This document shows positions 11,017-12,536 of a stretch of 12,536 nt of DNA, piece after piece. How positions within the stretch are numbered: the stretch's first letter is position 1; each line of letters opens with the position of its first letter. A program made the translations under genes and the position numbers. The notes under the pieces are model-generated. The model was not told the origin of the DNA and ran no database searches. It was given only the letters and a program-made list of their open reading frames with translations. The stretch is from assembly GCA_017999215.1 (NCBI GenBank), contig JAGOBQ010000073.1, positions 1-12,536 of the forward strand, written 5' to 3'. Source of the stretch: Thermoanaerobaculia bacterium. Its GTDB lineage: Bacteria > Acidobacteriota > Thermoanaerobaculia > UBA5066.

Positions 11017-12536
11017 TCAGTCCCTCACGACGAGCGGCACCGCGTTCGCCTCGGGGCGAAGCGGGCCGCTCTTGCCGAGCCCCGCGCCGGCGGAGACCCG
11101 GACGAGCGCCTCGCCCGGGGCGAGCGCGCGGAGCGTGAAGCGGGCAAGGGCGCCGCTCGGAAGGCCGACGACGCCGGTCGGTGTGCCGAGGCCGATCCGC
11201 ACGCGCCCCGGCCCCCGGTCGGCGTCGAGACGGGTGTTGAGCGCCGCCGATCCGGTCCGCCACGGACCGGGCGTCACCGCGACGAGCTCGGCGACCGACG
11301 GGTCCCACTCGATCGTCACCTCGAGCGCCCCGGCGTCGGCGAGCTCGGAGGGGCCGGTAAGGGTCAGGAGAGCGGTCTCGCCGACCTCGAGCTCGCCGTT
11401 CTCGAGCTCGAGGCCGAGGGCGAGGGTCCGCGGCCCCTCGGTCTCGACGAAGGCCGCCGAGCGCTGGGCCGCGTCGCCCGACAGGATGTTCGAGCCTCCC
11501 TGCGGGGCCGGCGCCGGCGTCCGCCGGAACGGGTCGTTCGGTCCGCTCCCCTGGACGGGGAGGATCGCGCGGCCCGGCATCGTCCCCGGGACGGGGCTCG
11601 TCGGCGAGACGGGACGCGAGGCGGGCGCCTCCGCGGGCGGGTCGAACGGGGTCTCGGGCGCCTGCGGCGACTCGAGCCTCACGTTAAGGCCGGAGAAGGA
11701 GACGTTGTTCTCCGTCCCGACCCAGACCGGGATCAGGTCCTCCTCGGTGATCTGGGGCGCCCGGGTGATGTGGGGCGTGAGCGTCAGGAAGATGTCGTCG
11801 TGCTTGACGTCGTTGCTCGTCTTCTTGAAGAGGCTTCCGAGGAGGGGGATTTCCGAGAGGAAGGGGAGGCCTTCCTTCGTCGAGACCTTCTTGTTCTTGA
11901 TGAGTCCGGCCAGGAAGCTCGTCTCGCCGTCCTTCAGCCGGATGTTCGTCGTGATCGTCCTCGTCCCGATGATCGGCTGCCGCCCCTGGTTCTCGTTCTC
12001 GACGTAGCCGTTGATCTCGGAGATCTCGACCGTGAGCTTCAGGGAGATCTCCCGGTTATGGTGGACCCGCGCCTCGATGTCGAGCTTGATGCCGACGTCC
12101 TGGTACTGGAACGAGGTCACAGGGACGACGCCGGTCTGGCCGATCGCCTGCTGCGTGTTGATCGTCGTCACCGGGATCGGGACGCGGTCCCCGATGACGA
12201 GCTGGGCCTTTTCCCCTTCGGCGATCCGGAGCTGCGGCTTGGCAAGGAGCTCGGAGTCGGAGTTCTGTTTGATGAAGCTGACGGCAACCGAAGGGACCGT
12301 GAAGTTGAAGTCGGACAGAGAGAGCTTCAGGAGGTCCTGCCACGGGAGTGAGGTCGTTCCCGTTCCGAGGTTAGGGCTGCCGGTAATCTTGTAGCTCGAC
12401 AGGGTCGCACCGAGCTCGAGGAGCTTCGTCGTGCTCAGCTGGAGGAGCTCGACGTCGAGGACGACCTCGGCCTTCGCCTTGTCGTTCACCTCGATGAGCT
12501 TCTCGGCGACGGCGACCTTGTCGGCCGTGTCGCGGA
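11017..12536 (-). CDS. Secretin (GspD/PilQ-like outer-membrane pore) with C-terminal cohesin-like domain, N-terminus beyond the edge
   Basis: 505 residues are visible; the frame stays open to the right edge (first codons read RDTADKVAVAEKLIEVNDK), so the N-domains are missing. Residues ~85-260 are the secretin core, with PVTSFQYQDVGIKLDIEARV and TRTITTNIRLKDGETSFLAG, then the signature GLPFLSEIPLLGSLFKK (~222-238) and DDIFLTLTPHITR. The usual Gly-Gly of the signature is Ala-Gly-Leu here. A ~70-residue Pro-rich linker follows (~285-355). The last ~140 residues are a beta-rich cohesin-type domain (GELEVGETALLTL, DAGALEVTIEWDPSVAEL, LARFTLRALAPGEALV). Secretins form the outer-membrane channel for type II secretion or type IV pili; the three pseudopilin genes right downstream support a type II-like machine. 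Cohesin domains at secretin ends occur in some Deltaproteobacteria and Acidobacteriota; the extra domain may bind partners or the cell surface. Confidence 0.93.
   Translation of the reverse strand, partial: RDTADKVAVAEKLIEVNDKAKAEVVLDVELLQLSTTKLLELGATLSSYKITGSPNLGTGTTSLPWQDLLKLSLSDFNFTVPSVAVSFIKQNSDSELLAKPQLRIAEGEKAQLVIGDRVPIPVTTINTQQAIGQTGVVPVTSFQYQDVGIKLDIEARVHHNREISLKLTVEISEINGYVENENQGRQPIIGTRTITTNIRLKDGETSFLAGLIKNKKVSTKEGLPFLSEIPLLGSLFKKTSNDVKHDDIFLTLTPHITRAPQITEEDLIPVWVGTENNVSFSGLNVRLESPQAPETPFDPPAEAPASRPVSPTSPVPGTMPGRAILPVQGSGPNDPFRRTPAPAPQGGSNILSGDAAQRSAAFVETEGPRTLALGLELENGELEVGETALLTLTGPSELADAGALEVTIEWDPSVAELVAVTPGPWRTGSAALNTRLDADRGPGRVRIGLGTPTGVVGLPSGALARFTLRALAPGEALVRVSAGAGLGKSGPLRPEANAVPLVVRD

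Noticed and set aside
1..12536. CRISPR arrays, tRNA or rRNA genes, insertion sequences and attachment sites
   Set aside because: I saw no regularly spaced repeats, no transposase-like frame, no tRNA-like cloverleaf with a CCA end, and no conserved rRNA stretch.

Overview
The window is a high-GC bacterial chromosome segment with strong G/C bias at third codon positions and frequent GTG or TTG starts. The gene content is a cohesin-tailed secretin with GspG-like pseudopilins, PurS plus PurQ as separate proteins, an RND pump, and a lone SdpI protein. This suggests a Gram-negative, didermic bacterium. Acidobacteriota (or a similar high-GC environmental lineage) is my best guess, but it is an inference from gene style and not proven here.

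The left 1.25 kb is on the + strand. It holds the 3' end of a probable S9-type peptidase, a compact type II toxin-antitoxin pair (AF2212/DUF104-like antitoxin with an overlapping PemK/MazF-like toxin), and a small three-helix SdpI-family membrane protein. The antitoxin start codon lies inside a perfect 13-bp inverted repeat and has no Shine-Dalgarno sequence. Everything from 1369 to the right edge is on the - strand. The two blocks converge on a strong GC hairpin at 1336-1363.

Read 5'->3' on the - strand, the large block begins with a secretin cut by the right edge that carries a C-terminal cohesin-like domain. Three class III prepilin-like proteins follow; two have the normal Glu+5 and one has Ala there. 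An M16 zinc peptidase, dUTPase (dut) and a YycJ/WalJ-type metallo-beta-lactamase-fold hydrolase come next. After a 76-bp gap come purS and purQ. Four junctions in this run are 4-bp GTGA overlaps and the purS-purQ junction is a TTGA overlap, so much of the run looks translationally coupled. The pseudopilins and secretin would build a type II secretion or type IV pilus-like machine. The rest is housekeeping (nucleotide hygiene, purine synthesis, proteolysis).

After a gene-free 301-bp stretch (5589-5889), a two-gene RND efflux operon follows: a periplasmic adaptor, then an HAE-1 permease, joined by a TGATG overlap. No outer-membrane channel or regulator gene is adjacent.

Most of the window is recognisable family biology. 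I do not see a clear wholly new system. The most unusual items are the start-codon palindrome of the TA module, the secretin-cohesin fusion, the Glu-less prepilin with a Pro/Thr linker, and the GTGA-coupled mix of secretion and housekeeping genes.
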